From assembly GCA_022592435.1 (NCBI GenBank), contig JABYQS010000872.1, positions 1 through 11,794 on the forward strand: a stretch of 11,794 nucleotides of DNA. The letters are read 5' to 3'. The position numbers and the translations under genes were made by a program. The notes below the pieces were generated by a model. The model saw only the letters and a list, made by a program, of their open reading frames with translations. It did not search any database and was not told where the DNA came from. Of the stretch, positions 8,522 through 11,794 are shown in pieces; within the stretch, counting starts at the first letter, position 1, and each line of letters begins with the position of its first letter. The DNA comes from Cerioporus squamosus (lineage: Eukaryota > Basidiomycota > Agaricomycetes > Polyporales > Polyporaceae).

Positions 8522-11486
8522 ATGACAAGACAACTACGAACACGAGCGTCCCGTCCAAATTACGCGGCTCTCGCGGGACTGGGGCTCGAGGATGACGCCG
8601 CCGGCGGACCATCGCAGCCTATCGAGAGCGACGCCAGCGGCAGTGAGTTCGAACCCGACGCCGTGCAGGAGCAGCAAGCTGAAGAAGATGACGCTGAGGA
8701 CATGGCTCTCGACGACGCTGAGGGTGAAGATGACGATGTTGCAGAAACCGCCAGTGCAGCCCAAAACGACGCCGCACCGCGTCGACTCGCGAGCCCTCCC
8801 TAGCATACGGAGAGTCAGTGAGTGCAGCACCGCGGCGGAAGAGCGCGCAACCCAAGGCGTCGGCCAAACGGTCTGTTATGCTGGTCCCAGGGCTTGCCAT
8901 TCATCGAATCGGCAGACGCATGCCCTTCCTAGCTTGCACCATCGCCACAGGCCCATGGGTATATACAAGAAGGAGGACAAGACGGAGCGGCTGATCAAGC
9001 CTCCTGCTCTTTTCCAGCCTGCGTCACTACGCCCACGAACGCCTGGGCTTCGTCTGCTACCGTCACCGACCGCGTCAACAATCGTGGGGGTACAATGTCG
9101 GCCCCGGGCCTCTGTGGGAACTTTGGAAGATCGTACTTGGTTCAAGGAGGCGTATCGTTCGGCCAAGTCGAGCGAAAAGGAGCTGCGACCTCGAGTTCAC
9201 CAAGACGTTGCGTGAACCGATATCAAGTGCTCAACGCACAGTACGTCCGAAGGAGGGGCTATGTCGCGGTAAACTCGAACATGACTCTATGACAGGAGGC
9301 AACGCCGTACTTGCCTAGTGATATCAAGACGGCAGATGATGGGGCTCTGCAACCGCCCCCTCCGGTGGCTTGCTCCTTCGGACCGTTGGCAGTCAAACTC
9401 GACTCGAGGTAAAGATGTTACGAATCAGTCAAATAGGTACGTATCGTTCCAATCGCATCTACACACTCCTCAAACTTCGTTTCAGCGCAGTTCTTCCCTG
9501 GAAGCAAATCGCACGTTTTCAATGCTGGCGCACCAGTGTGGGGCCCTCGATTGGTGCCCATCCACCCTGGACGATCGAGCCTGTGCGTCTCGACATTCTG
9601 CCTTTGTACGCGAGCTCAATACAAGTTCAGATCACCGGCAGAAGCAATTACCTCGCCGTAGCAACCTTCCCGTCCCGGAACCATGCGCCAATGGTCGGTT
9701 CGCGAGTTCAGCGACTTCAGCTGCAAGCATCAAATTTGGAGTCTGTGTCCCTCCGAGTCTAGTGATGATGCAATGGACGTGGACACCCAGGTTTCGGGGA
9801 TTACAAGCCACGCTACCCCAGAAGGACTTGGGAGAAATGCGCTGTGAACTGGTACTTTGTATCGAGAGCGGGCCTGCTTTCGAGCTCAAGTGGTGTCCAC
9901 TGCCGTCGGGTGATACAGCCATGGTACGCCCAGCCAGACCATCTCATCTTCGTACCTCACACCATTCATAGGGCGCAATCTTCTGGCGCCGCTCCGAGGA
10001 ACTAGGCATCATTGCAGGAACGTTCGGAGACGGGTCTTTGACCTTCTACGCCGTGCCTGACCCATTTGCCGTCGAGAGACCCGCGGATCACCCTGAAAAC
10101 GAGCCGATATACCGTGAGTCGCTAAGCTGCATGTGTAGCTTTCTCCCTGACCTGAGAGAACCTGACTTTGCCCCAAATTCAGTGAAGGTCGATCCGCTGC
10201 TACGCATCGAGCTTGAAGAGACATGCTGCTGGTCCTTCGATTGGGCGAACAGCGAGGTCGTCGCGATCGGCTGTTCAAATGGTCAGTCCCCAAAGTTGAC
10301 ATGCCGCACGGCGTGATCTCTCATGATATTGTTAGGCAACATTGCGGTTTACAATGTTGCGCAGGCATTGCGAGCAGGGTCGCAGCGATCCACGCAGCGT
10401 GACAGAAGTTTTCCTGGTAACACATAGCTTTGACTGACTATACGTTGTCCAGCACTGTTGCCCACCCACTACTTCACCGCCCATCAATCTGCGATCCGCT
10501 CGCTTGCCTGGGTTCGCGCCCCTGTATACGATGTCGAGGGCGAAATGACATCCGATGACCCCACGGTCGTTGTGAGCGGCGGGTACGACGGAGTGGAGTG
10601 TGTTACCGACATCCGGGACATGTGCGGCAACGTCATGAACCGCACAAGAGGTGAGTCGTGCTGCTTGCCTCCCTGGAAGTTGTAGCATGCTGAACGCTTT
10701 GCCAAGATGTCGTAACCACAATCAGTTTCTCTCCGTATACCGGAAGTGCGATCACAATCGACCACGAATATCATCAAGGCGTACTCGCTATCTCCGGTTA
10801 TGCTCGGGCGTGGGCATACCATAATTGAACCCAATGGACCAATCTGGGTAGACCCATGCTCTCATACGGACCTTTTAGACTAGGCTGACCTTAACCTCGT
10901 TGGCAGAGCATAGCAGCATCTGATCATCACCCGCAACTCGCTATTGGGGTGACAGACGGGTCGTGCATGACGACAAACACCATGCGGACTACTCGGAGAG
11001 GCGGGCTCATCGTGAGTTCTACTAGTAATGCTTTGCTGGCTTCTATGCTAGTGCTGAGAGTACCGCAGCCTTTCCTCGAGCACAAGATATATCAACTCGA
11101 CTACAGCAGGCGCTCGGCGAGTAGGATGCTCGAGCACTTCCTTCCGAAGGTGCGGTTTCATGACTGCATCACGATCGCCCCTCCGCCAATGTGAAAGTTC
11201 CTTCTACCCAGGAAACGCAGAACAGACCCGCTGCTACGCGTCAAAACAAAAGCATGCCCGTAGGAACGGGGGCGTGGCCGCCGGAGGTCGGAGTCCACCG
11301 GGTAGTGTGGAACGACGGGAATGGGCTCGCGAATACGCCGTTGCTTGCTTCGGCGACTGGGTCGGCCTATGCCGAGTCGACTGGCTCTTGGGAAGATGGG
11401 GTAAGGACCCGCTTCCGTATAACGGGGTCGAGGGCATGAGAGGGGAGATGGCAGGGACTTTCGCTGAGGACGAGTTGTCAGAGTGA
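8522..11486 (+). CDS. sfc6: Transcription factor TFIIIC WD40 subunit (Sfc6/Tfc6, GTF3C2-like), many frame breaks
   Basis: Subunit of TFIIIC, which binds the B-box of tRNA genes and recruits RNA polymerase III. The start MTRQLRTRASRPNYAALAG is followed by an acidic low-complexity stretch, a basic PKRRR segment and KRSVMLVPG. Then come GIYKKEDKTERLIKPPALFQ, WGYNVGPGPLWEL and YLPSDIK. WD40-type blades follow: HVFNAGAPVW, AGTFGDGSLTFYAVPDPF, CCWSFDWANSEVVAIGCSNG, HQSAIRSLAW and VVSGGYDGVECVTDIRD. Later motifs are AIGVTDGSC, YQLDYSR, GAWPPEVGVHRVVW and RVDWLLGRW. Introns I can place: 9241-9295, 9437-9485, 9924-9971, 10114-10182, 10282-10335, 10399-10452, 10651-10706, 10848-10906, 11012-11068, 11150-11211. 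The frame changes at about 8760, 8897, 9022, 9081, 9122, between 9210 and 9241, 9389, 9542, between 9600 and 9734, 9828, 10766 and 11365. As given it cannot encode the full protein. Splice sites stay intact and the conserved protein resumes after each break. Confidence 0.9.
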
Positions 11487-11794
11487 AAGATCGAGAATTG
11501 TGGATGCTCTGTATTCTAGCCATGTCTTGCGCCGAGCGCCTATTTGCAGCACAGCTCTGACTCTGTAACTTGAACCTCATCTGCATCTGGAGAAGTGCCA
11601 AGAAATACTCACACAGCAGAACAGACACCGAGGTCGAACAAACTGCCTTCCTGTTTTAGATCCGTGCGATGGAGGAAACAATATTCGGCGGTTTTCCGAG
11701 TCATTTGCACTTGCACTGCATCCTACGTCCTTCCCCAGGCTGATCCCACAGCCGACCGCCTCGTTTGTACCCTCCTCCTTCTTCCGCCAGCGTC
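11487..11794. other. 3' flank of the TFIIIC-subunit gene to the window edge, no gene recognised
   Basis: 308 bp holding the presumed 3' UTR of the TFIIIC-subunit gene. The last 60 bp turn pyrimidine-rich (CCCTCCTCCTTCTTCCGCC), like the leader of the Pns1 gene, so a plus-strand gene may begin just beyond the edge. An ATG at 11671 opens only a short frame that stops after about 25 codons and is not called. Confidence 0.45.

Noticed and set aside
8754..8803. Possible 50 bp intron (GTGCAG...CCCTAG) explaining the first TFIIIC frame change
   Set aside because: It would restore frame, but the donor is poor and it would remove a well-formed basic stretch (PKRRRTAS...) that reads naturally if one base is missing at 8760.
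10417..10452. 36 bp intron starting at GTAACA in the TFIIIC gene
   Set aside because: Shorter than every other intron here; the donor at 10399 gives a 54 bp intron and keeps the frame.
11158..11628. 156-codon minus-strand frame over the 3' end of the TFIIIC gene
   Set aside because: It lies mostly opposite conserved TFIIIC coding sequence and has a low-complexity Arg/Ser/Pro composition without a domain.
1..11794. tRNA genes, CRISPR arrays, prophage or intact transposon genes
   Set aside because: No B-box or cloverleaf, no regularly spaced repeats and no transposase or integrase motifs were seen on reading both strands.

Overview
The window looks like nuclear DNA of a filamentous basidiomycete, most likely an Agaricomycete. 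It has compact genes with many 48-69 bp GT-AG introns, short intergenic gaps and pyrimidine-rich leaders. The protein relatives I recognise (AP-2 mu, Pns1/CTL, TFIIIC Sfc6) read as mushroom-forming fungal versions. This assignment is inference from gene structure and protein character, not from a database search.

Layout from left to right. 1-1644 (+): 3' portion of the clathrin adaptor AP-2 mu subunit gene, running in from the left edge, 8 coding segments in view. 1645-2143: gap without a recognisable gene. 2144-2644 (+): intronless 166-residue protein resembling a dimeric alpha/beta-barrel (ABM-like) protein. 2645-3541: long gap with an AT-rich stretch and then a pyrimidine-rich promoter. 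3542-6241 (+): complete Pns1/choline-transporter-like membrane protein gene, 6 exons, 809 residues. 6242-6618: shared 3' region of convergent genes. 6619-8080 (-): medium-chain dehydrogenase/reductase, 7 exons. 8081-8521: divergent promoter with a strong nested inverted repeat. 8522-11486 (+): TFIIIC WD40 subunit (Sfc6/Tfc6-like), many short introns. 11487-11794: gap to the right edge.

The genes are ordinary, independent eukaryotic housekeeping or metabolic genes: endocytosis, membrane transport, redox, RNA polymerase III transcription. I see no cluster logic linking them and no tRNA, CRISPR array, phage or intact transposon.

The most notable feature is the uneven distribution of frame breaks. 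AP-2 mu has two, the reductase one, and the TFIIIC gene at least ten, while the 2.43 kb Pns1 coding sequence and the ABM-like gene have none. Conserved protein continues after every break, splice sites are intact and the only premature stops are those caused by the shifts. Poorly polished long-read sequence is therefore the leading explanation; recent pseudogenisation is the alternative. I did not find a convincing new biological system. The best candidate regulatory structure is the nested palindrome at 8194-8256.
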